Positions 1-11,519 of a stretch of DNA of 64,000 nt are shown in pieces (position 1 is the stretch's first letter; every line of letters starts with the position of its first letter). The notes under the pieces are model-generated. The model did no database searches, was not told the origin of the DNA, and saw nothing but the letters and a program-made list of their open reading frames with translations. The position numbers and the translations under genes were made by a program. The DNA lies in the NCBI GenBank assembly GCA_028571685.1, contig CM053144.1, positions 97,060,171-97,124,170 on the forward strand. Reading direction: 5' to 3'. This stretch comes from Heterohyrax brucei. Its lineage: Eukaryota > Chordata > Mammalia > Hyracoidea > Procaviidae.

Positions 1-114
1 GGATTACTAGTCAAAAAAAAAAAAAACATTTGATTTCCTTATCTACCAACGATAAACAATTGATGTTTGAGATTAAACACACAACACTGTTTATATTTAC
101 ATAAACAAACAAAA
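1..114. other. Single-copy AT-rich sequence
   Basis: Nothing recognisable apart from a run of about 14 A residues near position 14. No ORF of substance. Confidence 0.5.
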
Positions 115-644
115 TACTGGCAGAAGCAGATGGTGGAGTAGACAGAGGCTTCCCTTGACCACTCCAACAGCAATAACCAAAAAGAAAAATGAATCCAGCA
201 TACATGCCACCCAAGCAATACTGAACATCAAACAGAAAGCTGCAAAGTCGCATTAAACAAAGTAGCTCCAGAAGCACCTAGGATTCCTGAGACCTGACCC
301 CCTGGGAAACGGCTGCAGGCAGCGCGGGGAGCAGAGCAGTGCTGGCTGCAGGGCGTCCCCTGAGCAGGAGAAACTAGCCGAGGATCCACTGAGGCCTCCA
401 GCACCGGTGAAAAACAGCACCTGCTGGTCAAAAGCTGTCTTTATGTGTAACTTCCTACTGCATACGTATCTAAATCTTTCCGTCGGTATAACCCTGTCTC
501 CCTTCCCCCAGCGCTTCCCACTCCCTTCTCTGCAGTGTGCCCGGCTCTGGAGTCTGTCCCTGTTAACCGAGCTACAGGGAGGACTCCTTAAGCCGGTCAG
601 AGGATTCTACCAGACTTGGAGAGGGAAAAATTTAACAAATGTGA
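115..644 (+). mobile_element. L1 5' UTR fragment
   Basis: The segment opens with 'GATGGTGGAGTAGACAGAGG', the kind of start seen in mammalian L1 5' UTRs. It shares 'GAAGCACCTAGGATT' and the following words with the 5' UTR of the complete L1 near 49.9 kb ('GAAGTACCTAGGATT'). It is GC-richer than its surroundings. No ORF1 follows, so this is a detached 5' piece. The overlapping ORFs at 228-431 and 407-712 look like non-coding UTR reading. Confidence 0.55.
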
Positions 645-668
645 GCCAGCCAAGTGCCATCGAGTCGA
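645..668 (-). repeat. Tail-only AfroSINE micro-fragment
   Basis: Twenty-four bases read on the minus strand as the extreme 3' tail of an AfroSINE (GACTCGATGGCACTTGG, then CTGGC). No SINE body is attached. I see no clear target-site duplication here, unlike the copies at 32884 and 42129. Confidence 0.5.
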
Positions 669-726
669 AGGCAGAGAAAAAGCCACCCTTTGCAGAGCTG
701 GACAATACATAAGGAAGAAAAATTTA

Positions 727-1096
727 TGCCTTTGAACTATAGTGTTGGAGAGGAATATTGAATGTACCATGGACTGCCAAAAGAACAAACAGATCTGTTC
801 TGGAATCCTAACCAAGTGCTCCTGGAAAGCAAAGATGGCAAGACTGTGTCTTACATTCTTTGGGCATGCTGTTAGGCGGGATCAGTCCCTGGCATCAGTC
901 CCTGGTATTATGCTTGGCAAATAGGTAGAAAAAAGGGAAGACCCTCAAGGCGATAGATCGACGCAATGGCTGCAACCATGGGCTTAAAGCACAGCAATGA
1001 CTGTGGTCGCAGTGCAGGAGCACGCGGTGTTTCATTCTGTTGTTCACAGGGTCACTACAAGTCAGAACCAACTCAAGGGCACCTAACAGCAACTAC
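727..1096 (+). mobile_element. RTE/BovB-like LINE, 3' end
   Basis: Collinear with the last about 370 bp of the long RTE copy at 2951-6152: it contains 'ACTGCCAAAAGAACAAAC', 'GGATCAGTCCCTGG' and 'GAAGACCCTCAA', and ends in 'GGGCACCTAACAGCAAC', the family's 3' terminus. The translated remnant is the RT C-terminal region (WTAKRTN-like) with frame breaks. A 12-bp direct repeat (CATCAGTCCCTGG) is an internal slip. 5'-truncated dead copy. Confidence 0.8.
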
Positions 1097-1679
1097 GTAC
1101 AGTTCTTCTGGAAACCTAAGACTGCTCCAAAAAATAGTCTATTTAAAAAAATGGAGGGGAATGCAACTAGATTATAGTTTCTAATACTACTTCCTTTAGA
1201 AAGAAACCAAATCCCCTTACAAAAATGGCACTTTCCACACAGTGGATTGAAAATGTACAAGATGAGCCTGAGGCATCTTGTTTTGCCAGAAAGCAAGCAA
1301 GCTATCAAAGGATTAGTCGATCATGATACACACACAGGAGCAACTTGCAAGGGACCCCAAGGTAAGGCTGGTGAAATCTGGACAGCAGAAAGAATATCTT
1401 CAACTGACTAAAAAACAATAAATACAAAAATGTGTATTTATGATATAAAATAAACCTCATCGGCTAACATTGTTGGTTACTGAAGGCACCAACTCTGAAA
1501 CTGAAAAGCAAATACAATGAGCAACATTTAACTTTAATTTTTGAGTGACTATATGTCAGAGTAACCAAAACACATGGGAAAATTTGTTCTTTGTAGAAAA
1601 TATTTAACTTAAATGCAAAAGAATTTCTAGGAATTAAGGGTAAGAGGGGGGTTGACAATCTGCCCTTCTTCACTTAACT
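1097..1679. other. Single-copy sequence
   Basis: No repeat family or conserved ORF recognised. AT-rich with short A runs. Confidence 0.4.
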
Positions 1680-1831
1680 CCAAACTAACCCCCTCGCTAT
1701 CCAGTTGATTCTGACTCACATAGACCCCATAGGACAAGTAGAAGTGCCCAACAGAGTTTCCAAGGAGTGGCTGGTAAATTTGAACTGCTGATCTTTTGAT
1801 TAGCCGCAGCCTCTTAACCATTAGCTCTTCC
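1680..1831 (-). repeat. AfroSINE
   Basis: Antisense copy: 'GTTTCCAAGGAGTGGCTGG' is the complement of the SINE's 'CTCCTTGGAAAC' core, followed by the B-box complement around 1780-1795 and 'CTCTTAACCATTAG' (A-box side). Diverged at its tail. Confidence 0.8.
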
Positions 1832-2950
1832 TTCACTAAAGATGTTACAAAACAAACAGAGTCAAAAGAACTGACAAAAGGTGGACAGATGTGCACATCA
1901 TAAAATAAATATCCTGAGGTCAATTACTTGCATGTATTTGTATATTTTAAATTCATATAATTAAATGAAAGTTATTATTTTTCAGAAGTAAATACTTTTA
2001 ACACAAATGTTCTTCTACTCTAAATTAAATTCCTCTTTTTCCACTGAATTTCACTCACTGATTCACTTTGAATGGATTTTTCTATGAAAAAGCTTTATGG
2101 TTTTCTTGGTTATAATATAATTAACCTCATAAACATAAAGCAGTTGTATTACAGACTGAAACATATTTTCTTGCATACTAATTAAGGACTCATCTATTAT
2201 TTCTAGTCAAAACAGAAAGAAGAAAGATTTGGTGTCTCAGACCCCACACCATCTGTATTCCTAATGACAACAGAAATTGAGCTGGCACATTCACAGGGAC
2301 AAGCTCTTTTAGAAATGTGTTTTATTTAGCAGGCAGCAATGTTGTTAAATACAATATGAAAAAGTATATGCAACTTTACAGAAACTTTTTCTAACATAGT
2401 TTACAAAGACATAAATAACTGGTTATTTAATACAAGTGCACTGTGTAATTGATGGATTTTGTTGATTTTTGTTAACTGAAAAGAGTTAAGCACAAACCCA
2501 AAGAAACATTTTTAGATGGACTCAGTCATTTAATGAGAGCTCTTGATTCAGGTTAGAAGTTTCACAAAATTTGCCAGAGATAATTTTGGTGTACCATATT
2601 TCAGGTAGTCACTGAACTTCATTCTTTTTCTTTTCCTTTTTCTCTTCTAGGACCATTGCAAACAAAATGAGATAATTACAACAGTTCACATCACCTACAA
2701 CATTTCCCTTGATCTTTTGGAAATTACATGATGCCTCAGAGAATTGTTTAATTATTTACTCAAATTATTTAAATTGAGAGAATAAGTGGAAATATCCTTC
2801 TCTTGGATCTACTGATTCTGCTCTGCAAAACATTAATACCTTTAAAAGTTCCACACTGAGAAGTACAATTAATTAATAAAAGAACATCCTTAAACTGGAG
2901 ATATCAGGTGCTACTTAACCCATTCTGTTGATCAGCATAGTTAAATGTCA
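1832..2950. other. Single-copy AT-rich sequence
   Basis: About 1.1 kb without a recognised repeat or coding signal. Includes a short pyrimidine-rich run (TTCTTTTTCTTTTCC, about 2623-2648) followed by TCTAG, which looks like a splice acceptor but has no exon-like ORF after it. Confidence 0.4.
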
Positions 2951-3519
2951 CTTTGTTATACTCTGAGGGTTTCTGTGTTGCTGTCATGCTGGAAGCTATG
3001 CCACCAGTATTCAGATACCAGCAGGGTCACACATGGTGGATAGGTTTCAGCTGATGTTCCAGATTAAGGCAGATAGGAAGAAGGATCTGGCAGGCTGCTT
3101 CTGAAAAGAGTTAGCCAGCAAAAACTTATGAATATCTTGCAAAATTGTCTGAAATAGATGATGAGCTCCCCCAGTTTGGAAAGAGCTCAAAAGAAATCTG
3201 AACAAGAATCGACTCCTCAAAGCAGTTACCCTTAAAGATATGAAGGAAGTTAAGCTTTTGGAACCTTCATTGGTTGACGTGGTATGACTCAAAATGAGAT
3301 GAGAGAACTGCAAACATTCATTAATAATAAGAACATGAAATGTACAAAGTATGAATCTAGTAAAACTGGAACTCGTCAAAAACGAAATGTAACACATAAT
3401 CATTAATATCCCACGCATTAGAGAGGTGAAATGAGCTGGTATTGGCCATTTTGAATCCAACTGTCGTGGTCTACTATACCAGGAGTTGCTATGAGTAGGA
3501 ATCGACTCAATTGCCCTTT

Positions 3520-4175
3520 TCTTTTCTTTTCTTTTTTTTTTTAATGTCAGGAATGATAACTTAAAGAGCAATGGCATTGCATTCATCAGTAAAAAAGAGC
3601 ACTGCAAGATCTATGCTGGTACAACTCTGGCAGTGATATATAACCCTATGCCTACAAGGAAGACAATATGACTATTATTCAAATGTACACACCAACCACC
3701 AAGGTCAAAGATGAACAAATTGAAGAGTTTTACCAGCTTCTGCAGTCTGAAACTGATCAAACATGCAGTCAAGATATATTGGTGTACTGGTGATTGGAAT
3801 GCAAAAGTTGGAGACAAAAAAGAAGGATCCATAGCTGGAAAATATGGGCTTGTTGATAAAAATGATGCCGGAGATTACAGGATAGCATTTTGCTGGACCA
3901 GTGAGTTCTTCATTGCAATTATCTTTTTTCACTAACATAAGCAGTGACTATTCACATGGACTTTGCCAGATGGAATACACAGGAATCAGATCAACTACAT
4001 CTGTGGGCAGAGATTATAGAAAAGCTCAATATCATCATCCAAATAAGGCCAGGGGTCGATTGTGGCACAGACAATCAATTGCTCACATACAAGTTCAAAT
4101 CGAAACTAAAGAAAATCACGACAAGCACACACAGCTGAAGTGCCACCTTGAGTATAGCTCACCTAAATTTTGAGA
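3520..4175 (+). pseudogene. RTE endonuclease domain remnant
   Basis: The frame at 3711-3935 reads DWNAKVGDKKEGSIAGKYGL, the Asp-Trp-Asn core of the exonuclease/endonuclease/phosphatase fold that nicks target DNA in RTE and BovB elements, followed by a degraded 'GDYRIAFCWTSEFF'. A different frame at 3944-4138 continues with W-T-x-G-like and 'DCGTDNQLLTYKFK', the usual 'D-C-G-T-D-H-x-L' motif with the catalytic His changed to Asn. The domain is split by at least one frameshift near 3930-3950 and is not functional. Confidence 0.8.
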
Positions 4176-4689
4176 CCATCTCAAGAAAATTTTTGATGTG
4201 GTGAACACTAAGGACCAAAGGTCAGATGAGTTCTGGAATGATGTCAAGAACATCACACATGAAGAAAGCAAGAGGTCATTAAAAACCGTGGGAAGAAAGA
4301 AGAGACAAATTGGATGTCCGAGGAGACTCCTAGACTTGTTCTTGAATGTTGAGTAGCAAAAACAAAAGGAAGAAATGATGAAGTAAGATAAATGCCCATA
4401 AGATTTCAAAGGGCAGCTCAAGAAAATAAGGTTGTATATTGACATGTGGTGGAGATAGAAAAGCAAAAAGGTAGAACATGTTCTGTATTTCTTAAAATGA
4501 AAGAACTGAAGAAAAATTCAGGCCTTGAGTTTCAACAGTGAAGGATTCTACAGGGAAAACATTAAACGACACAGGAAGCATTAAAACAAGGTGGAGTCAT
4601 TATGTCTGAAAGAATTGGTTGATTGTCAACCATTTCGAGAGGTACCATATGATGAGGAACTGACAGTACTGAAGGGAGAAGGTGAAGCT

Positions 4690-5647
4690 GCATTGAAGGC
4701 AGTGGAAAAAAAAAGTTCCAGGAATTGATGGAATATCAATTGAGAAGTTTCAACAAGTAGAAGAAGCATTGGAAGTGCCCATTCATTCATGCCAAGAAAT
4801 TTGGACAACAGCTACTCAGCCAGCTGACTGGAGGAGATCCATATGTATGCCTATTCCCAAGAAGGTAATTCAATTAAATGTAGAAATTATCAAATAATAA
4901 CATACAAGTAAAATTTTGCTAAAGATCACTCAAAAGTGGCTGTAGCAGTGTATAGTCAGGGAACTGCCAGAAATTCAGGCAGGATTCAGAAGAAGAGATA
5001 GAATCTGGCATATCACTGCTGATGAAAGATGGATCTTGGTTGAAAGCAGACAATAGCAGAAAGATATTAATTTGTGTTTCATTGACTATACGTAGACACT
5101 CAACTACGTGGATCATAACAAATTATAGGTAACATGGCAGAGAATGGGAATTTCAGAGCATTTAATTGTTCTCATGAGAAAACTACATGGATTAAGACAA
5201 ATTTGAATAGAACAAGTGGACATTGCATGGTTTAAGTCAGGAAGGATGTACATCAGGGTTCTATCCTTTCACCATACGTATTCAAACTGTATGCCAACAA
5301 AATAATCTGAGACGCTGGACTATATGAAGAAGAACAGGACATCAGGATTGGAGGAAGATTTACTAACAACCTTTGCCATTCCAAATGACACAACCTTGCT
5401 TGGTAGAAGTGAAGAGGACTTGAAACACTTACTTACTAGGATCAAAGACCACAGTCTTCAGTACAGACCACACCTCAACATCAAGAGAACAAAAATCTTC
5501 ACAACTGGACCAGTAAGCAACATCATGACACACGGAGGAAAAAATCGAGTTTGTCAAGGATTTCATTTTACTTTGACCCACAATCAACACCAATGGAAGC
5601 AGCCATCAAGAAATCAAAAGATGGATTGCACTGGGAAAATCTGCTAA
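4690..5647 (+). pseudogene. RTE reverse transcriptase remnant
   Basis: Recognisable blocks include 'PGIDGISIEKFQQ' near 4718-4755 (frame-shifted), 'AGFRRR' near 4978, 'FIDYT' near 5085 (motif A, with the usual F-D disrupted) and at 5324-5647 'GGRFTNN'-like sequence followed by DTTLLGRSEEDLKHLL. The catalytic Tyr-Ala-Asp-Asp box that should precede DTTLL is replaced by Ala-Ile-Pro-Asn-Asp with a 3-bp length change, so the polymerase active site is destroyed. The C-terminal part continues as 'HLNIKRTKIFTTGPVSNIM'. Confidence 0.8.
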
Positions 5648-6152
5648 CCTCTTTAAAGTGTTGAGAAGTAAAGATGTCACCTTGGAGACTAAGGTGCTCC
5701 TGACTCAAGCCATGATATTTTCAAGTAAATCATATCCATGCTAAAGCTGGGCAATGAGCAAGGAAAATGGAAGAATTAACACTCTTGAAGTGAGGTGCTG
5801 GAGAATACTATTGAATATACCATTGACTGCCAAAAGAATGAACAAATCTGTCTTGGAGGAAATACAATGAGAGTGCTCCTTGGAAACAAGATGGCTATTA
5901 CTACACCTAGCATACTTTGGACATGCTGTCAGGAGGGATCAGTCCCTGGAGAAAAACAGCATGCTTGGTAAAGAAGAGGTTCAGCAAAAAAGATGAAGAC
6001 CCTCAACAAGACAGAATAGCACAGTGGCTGGCTGCCACTATGGGCTAAAGCCTAACAACCATTGTGAGCCTGGTACAGGACCAGGTAATGTCTTGTTCTG
6101 TTGTACACAGGGTTGCTTTGAGTTAGAACTGATTTGACAGCACCTAATAATA

Positions 6153-6589
6153 TGGCTTAGCAATAATATCAGTGTAGTTAATTACTATGTTATTTTTTTA
6201 AAATATCTTTTCAAATCATTGCTCCTGGAGAGACGGCTCTACAATTCTCTAGCAAGAATGTTTAATGTTACAATTATTTTTAGATAGGCTTGAATATCAG
6301 AATCACTTGGGAAACAAATTTAAAATACAGCTGTCTACTGCATTGCATGTATTTCCTCTAGTCTCTTTGCCTTTAATTTTGCCTACAGTGTCCTCATGTA
6401 CTAAAATTTTATTTTTAACCCCTCACATCTGTCAATCTACTCCTCTCTGGCTTCTAAGCCATCTTACTCAGAAAGGCATTTATCATTTTAAGATTTGTTT
6501 TAATCTGCTATATGTTTTAATTCACAAATATTTAATTTGCATTTGTGTTCTTGTGTATGTATATATGGATATGTTTTAGATTTGTGTCC
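6153..6589. other. Single-copy sequence
   Basis: No repeat or gene recognised. The 104-codon ORF at 6265-6579 is hydrophobic but shows no family signature and ends in low-complexity T/G-rich DNA. Confidence 0.35.
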
Positions 6590-7220
6590 TTAATTCCGAA
6601 ATTTTTGTGTTTTTTGGTGGGAGGAACAAGATAGTGATCTAATCTGCATTTTTTTCCCCATATGAATACCTATTTTCCAAACATAATTCCTTGACCCTGT
6701 ACAAGTATATTTTGAACTGAAATGCTACATATATCACAAACTAAATTCTTTTTCTCTTTCTGAACCCTTTTAAAAGTAATATTTCTCGATTGGTCTTTAC
6801 ATGTGCCAATGCAATTCTGTTATTAATGCCTACAGATTTTAAGTATTTAAATATGTGATAAGAGAAGTGACCATATACTCTTCTATTTTTTTCAAAATAT
6901 TGCCCATTGTTTTGCAGATTTTCCTTCAAGATTGATTGTAAAATTTGTCAGCTTTGATAAAATTCTTCTTAGATCTTGATAGAAACAGCACTGAATTCAG
7001 TCAGCTGACATTCAGTAGTAAGTTTCTTCACTAAGGATTGATTGATTTGCATGAAATCGACACACAAATTTAATTGTTTTTGTCATGAAGGAACATTTCT
7101 GAAGATTATTCCTATGTGTTTTATTGGTTTTCTTGCATCAATACGTGAAATCTTTTCCATGTGAATTCTAAAATGTGTAGAGACATTCCACTTATTTTGT
7201 ATGTTCATCTGTATTTAGCT
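6590..7220 (-). mobile_element. Very old L1 ORF2 fragment (antisense)
   Basis: Words in the order expected for antisense L1 ORF2 are visible: 'TTTTTTCCCCATATGAATACC', 'CTCGATTGGTCT', 'TTTTTTTCAAAATATTGCCC' and 'CTTGATAGAAACAGCACTGAATTCA'. These correspond to the better preserved antisense L1 at 41.6-42.0 kb. Divergence is high and both ends are soft. Confidence 0.4.
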
Positions 7221-8015
7221 ATTTAAATTCTTTTATCAGTTGTAATTTTTTCTTCTTTTTAAAATATATCTTTTTTGATGAAAGTTTGCATGGCAAGTTA
7301 GGTTCTCATTTGATAACTTTTAAAAAAATTGTTCAGTGACGTTAGTTACATTTTTCACAATGTGTCAACATCTTCCATTGTGTTATGGTTGTTCCATTTA
7401 TATTTTTTTAATGTATCACTGTATTCATGAGTAATATCCTGTTTTGTGTGTGCCAATTTATTATTTCACTAAAACATGACTTAAGTGGTTAGTTTTGATT
7501 CCAAGTTTAAACATAAATTAAGCAATAGTCTCAGGAAGTCCTCTAGTCTCAACTGATCCAGTAAGTCTTGACTTGTTAAGGATTTGAATTTTGTTCCACA
7601 TTTTCCTCCCAACTTACTAGGCTGTATCTATTGTGACCCTGAACAGAACAGTCAATAGCGGTAGGTGGGTGTCTTCCATTTCTTCTAGTCTCAGGGTAGA
7701 TGAAGCTGTGGCCTATGTAAGCTATGAGACTTGTAGACTAGTTTCTTGTCCACTCGTTTCTTCTCTTAGACTTTGGTTGCCTCAGCTCAAATTTTTCAAT
7801 TGATGTGTTTAATTTTATTAGCAGATAATAGTACTTTCAAAATATGTCTTTTCTTTTTTCTTTGTCTTTTCATAGTTAATCTCTTGTGAAATACTGAATT
7901 GTAGCAAATGAACAACTTTGTGCCATTTGCATTGCCTTTGGCAAACATTTTTCTGATTTTTGACCACCACACATGAAACTTTGCGTAGTTTTTTGGCTCT
8001 ATCTTTTAGCAGAGT
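7221..8015. other. Mostly single-copy sequence
   Basis: AT-rich. The stretch at about 7330-7400 ('TTGTTCAGTGACGTTAGTTACATTTTTCACAATG') resembles an old LINE 3' region also suggested at 32740-32790. No coding signal. Confidence 0.35.
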
Positions 8016-8172
8016 AGAAACCCTGGTGGCATAGTGACTAAGGGCTGTAGTTGCTAACCAAAAGGTCAGCAGTTCAAATTCATCAGGTACTCCTTGGAAA
8101 TTCTACCAGGCAGTTCTATTCTGTTCTACAGTGGCATTATGAGTTGGAACCAACACAATGTCAATTTTTCGG
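8016..8172 (+). repeat. AfroSINE
   Basis: Full-length sense copy: 'GAAACCCTGGTGGCATAGTG' head, B box 'GGTCAGCAGTTCAAATTC' near 8065, 'CTCCTTGGAAA' core, and degraded tail 'GAACCAACACAATGTCAATTTTT'. Confidence 0.9.
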
Positions 8173-8361
8173 GGGCAGAGGGTAAGGGGGAGAGTGGTAG
8201 AAATTCCTAATTATCCTAATCTAGTAAAGTTTAAATTTTTATTAAAAGTAAGTTTTGACTTTTACCTGAAGTCTTTTATATTGAATCACTTTGCAATCCT
8301 GGAATTTCCTGGAATAAGTCCTGCTGTGTCGTGACATAGTCTACAAATATCTCTTTGCAAC

Positions 8362-8492
8362 ACACCAGTATTTCAAAAGATCAGGAATTCAAATCCACCA
8401 GATATTCTTTGGAAACTATACTAGGCAGTTGTACTCTGTCCTCCAGTGTCACTAAGAGTTGGAATCGACTCGGCAGTACTTAACAACAATAG
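8362..8492 (+). repeat. AfroSINE with RTE-type tail
   Basis: Sense copy lacking a clean head. B box 'CAGGAATTCAAATCCACCAG' then 'GGAAACTATACTAGGCAGTTG'. The tail 'GACTCGGCAGTACTTAACAACAAT' matches the RTE 3' terminus rather than the 'GGGTTTGGTTTT' tail found on most other copies. Confidence 0.8.
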
Positions 8493-8610
8493 TGTGCATT
8501 ACTGCCATTATTAACTAGTCTTAAGGTTGTATGGTGATGCCAGTACCCCAAATCTTAACCTAATTTGTGTGAAAGGCCAGGAAAAAAAAAAAAATCATGT
8601 TCATGTTTGT

Positions 8611-9071
8611 TGTCATGGATTGAATTGTTTCCCCTAAAAATGTGTGTAGTAATTTGGCTGGGCCAGTGATTCCCAGTGCTGTGTGACTGCATTCCATTTT
8701 GTGATTTTCTGATGCTATAAATCCTGATTTCTGCTTGTGGCTAATAGATCGGATTTGATGCTCAAGAGGATTAGGGTGGGACTGCAAAACCTTTCCTAAG
8801 ATCACCTCCCTGCTCCAGTGTAAAGAGAGTTTCCCTGGAGTGTGGCTTGCACCACCTTTTTATACTACAAGAAATAAAAGGAGGAGGAGGCCAGAAGAAA
8901 GCAGCACTGAAAGCAGAGTGCATCTTTTGGACTTGCAGTTCCTGCAAAGAAATGCTCTCATCATGAGTTTAGATTTGTAACTTACCAGACTATGATAATA
9001 AAGCTTCTCTTTTTAAAGCCATCCACTCATGGTATGTTTTTTTGTTATGGCAGCACCAGATGACTGAGACA
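8611..9071 (+). mobile_element. Solo LTR, MaLR (ERVL-MaLR) type
   Basis: Starts TGTCATGGATTGAATTGT and ends GCACCAGATGACTGAGACA, typical of MaLR LTRs with TG...CA ends. A polyadenylation signal AATAAA lies at 8997-9002. Flanking pentamers TTTGT (8606-8610) and TCTGT (9072-9076) fit a 5-bp target duplication with one mismatch. No internal sequence is present, so it is a solo LTR. Confidence 0.8.
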
Positions 9072-9604
9072 TCTGTTATCCTCAAATTTTACTTTTATTA
9101 AAATGTGATGCTTATTATAGAATACTATCATTGTGTTGATAAGGTACAAAAGCCAAAAGGTTATAAACCAATTATGTGTCTGAAACAACTAGTTAGTACC
9201 GGTAAGTCATATGTGAGTGCATTGAATTTAAGAAGTCTCATTTGTCACTGAGGCTTTTCCCTAAAAATTTTTACTTTTCTGTGAGCGGTAGGTAAAATAA
9301 TGCAGTTGTTTTCTAGTCCCTATTCTCCCATATTCCTGTATTAATTTTTTTAAACCCTATCCTGTAGTTCACAAGCCCACCCCACACTAACAATGCTAAC
9401 AAGAGGTATAAATTCTAAACTGGTAGTTCATTGATCAGCCTTCTTCGAACTCCTTTAACACAGATCACTTTGCACTCCTTTTAGTGGGCAGAACGCTGCC
9501 CTAAAGGAAAGACCCTTTAGTTTGGTCTCCTTTACTTTTATTGAGTCACCATCGTTCAACTGTTCATCCATTTAACACACTACTTGTCACATACTGTTCC
9601 CTGT
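9072..9604. other. Single-copy sequence
   Basis: No recognised repeat or gene. Confidence 0.4.
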
Positions 9605-9771
9605 GTCCCTGGGTGGTACAAATGTTTGAGTAGCTGGACTACTAGTCAAATAGTTGGCAGTGAAAACTCACCCACAAGTGCCTCAGAAGACTTCACAACC
9701 AGATTGCAAAAGATATTTTGCACACATGGGGTCATCATAAGTGGAAATCAACTCAACGGCACCTAACAATA
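9605..9771 (+). repeat. Long-type AfroSINE with RTE-type tail
   Basis: Head 'GTCCCTGGGTGGTACAAATG', B-box region 'CAAATAGTTGGCAG', then 'CACCCACAAGTGCCTCAGAAG', which belongs to the longer SINE subtype. 'CACACATGGGGTCATCATAAG' and the tail 'GGCACCTAACAATAAC' follow. A middle portion is missing. Confidence 0.75.
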
Positions 9772-9777
9772 ACTGTT

Positions 9778-10062
9778 CTCAATGCTGGTGGTGGAACAGG
9801 GAGTAAGGCCAAGTCCTTGTCCTCATGAAATTCACACTGTAGTGAGAGAGGTGAGTAAGGACGGAAAGAAAGACAATAAGTAAGAAAACAAATGATCGAG
9901 ATGCAGAAATTCTGTGAAGAAAAGAGGGGTGACTTGAAAGAGACTGGAGAAAACCTACCTGAAGAAGTGACCTTTGAACTGAGATCTGAATCACAAGAAG
10001 GGGACTACAATTTAAAAAAAAAAAAATTATGAAAGAAGATTCCCAGGAAGGAAATAGTATAT
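9778..10062 (+). repeat. L2 LINE fragment
   Basis: 'AAGTCCTTGTCCTCATGAAATTCACA', '...GTGACTTGAAAGAG' and 'GAAGTGACCTTTGAACTGAGATCTGAA' follow the order of a mammalian L2 3' region. Strongly diverged. The antisense ORF at 9779-10075 has no family support. Confidence 0.6.
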
Positions 10063-10369
10063 AACCTAGAAACAAACTTGGTAGATTTTATAAAATAGAA
10101 ATAAGGCAAAGCATCATCTAGAAGGCCTTTCTCTCTCCTAGAATTCTGCCTGCTGCCTTCTAATAGATACTCAACAAGCTATAACTTGCTCTAAGGTCAA
10201 ACTTTCTCCTAGGAAGTTAAGACACCAGTTACAGTGAAAAACAGCACTCTTGCTGTACCTCAGGATGCTTCCCACCACCACCTTAGCCTATTCCTCATGA
10301 TGCTACTTCTGGTTACTTGTATATCTGTCTTTCTCCTCACTGCATTAGAAATCCTTGATCCTCAATGGA
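10063..10369. other. Single-copy sequence
   Basis: No recognised feature. Confidence 0.35.
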
Positions 10370-10460
10370 AGAATCTTATTTATGTTATACTTTAGGGCCC
10401 AGTTGGCTAACATAGTATTTAGAACATACTAGGTATTCAATAAAATCTTACATGATTCAT
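10370..10460 (+). repeat. L2 3' tail fragment
   Basis: 'TAGTATTTAGAACATACTAGGTATTCAATAAAATC' resembles the L2 3' end ('cacatagtaggcactcaataaat'). Confidence 0.45.
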
Positions 10461-11519
10461 TACTTTATCTTCCAATCTCCTGATAAATCATGATAAATAA
10501 TACTAGAAGGATACTGTGGAGGAAAAGTATATGACACCATAAAATAGAACTGAGCCAAAGACAAACAGTGTAGATAAAGAAGAACCTTATAGGTAAATGT
10601 TCTGCAAAAACTCTTATATTACAAAACCTGTCTCCTTAAGTTAAATATATCTGAATTCCAGGACTTTGACATGGTGCAGTGACCAAGAATAGCTGATAAT
10701 GCCACATTTGGTAAGTTGCTCATTTGAGCACAGAAAACATTGTGTAAGACGTTGCTAAATATACAACGCACATGCTAGTACAGAATGTAATCTTGGAACT
10801 CCCTGCAGTAAAGTTCTTAGTACATCCAGAGGAAAAATACAAGAAGGAAAAAAAATCTAAAAGCATGACTGAAAAGTCACTGTGATTTAAAAAAAAAATA
10901 ATAATAATTACCTGGAAAAGTGACAACAAGTCCTTTCTTTTCACTGTGGAAGGAGTAGAAGAGTTTGGTTTGCCACAGTGGATTTCCTATCAGCTGGATT
11001 CTATTTACTAACCTCAGCTAAAACTTCTCCAATTGTTAATTCACATTGTTTATGTAGGTGCAGACTGACTTTTAGCATCCATTTGAAAAAACACCACATG
11101 TGTTTTTAGTCAAAAAAAAAAAAATCACTCAATAATGTATTTTCTCCAGTTACTTTTCAGAATTATCACAGCTCCTTCCTTTCTCTCTACATAATTTCTT
11201 CCATAGTACTAATGATTGCCAATACTTGGAAATGACACTTATTTTAAAACTGGAGTGCAACGGATGGCTATTTTACTTCAACTACAGAACTTAAAAACAA
11301 AATGAATACATTACATAAGGTGACATGTCTTTAATAACTAAGTCTATTTAAGTACCTAAGCTGATGAAAATAACTTTGGACTACATCAGAAGATGGATAT
11401 ATCATTCTGTTCAGTGGTGGACAACACTGTATGACTGAGAACATATAACATCACTTATCTTTAATTGGATCTACAATAAAGTATAACTGTAATAATTTAA
11501 CTGAGGTCATTAATAAAAC
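10461..11519. other. Single-copy sequence
   Basis: About 1 kb without a recognised repeat. The minus ORF at 10720-10944 crosses poly-A DNA and looks spurious. Confidence 0.35.

Larger units (their letters stand above)
2951..6152 (+). mobile_element. RTE/BovB-like LINE, near full length, inactive
   Basis: About 3.2 kb, the expected size for a complete RTE unit. The 5' end (GCTGTCATGCTGGAAGCTATG) matches the 5' end of the copy at 34183, and the 3' end stops at 'GACAGCACCTAATAAT'. In order it carries an AP-endonuclease domain (about 3500-4170), a linker, and a reverse transcriptase (about 4700-5640), then a C-terminal region and short 3' UTR. Frames are broken many times, so no protein longer than about 107 residues survives in sense. 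It could have supplied machinery to RTE-tailed SINEs in the past but not in this form. Confidence 0.9.

Noticed and set aside
3047-3607. 186-codon minus-strand ORF, the longest in the window
   Set aside because: It is the antisense of the RTE 5' and endonuclease region plus a pyrimidine run; composition and position fit chance.
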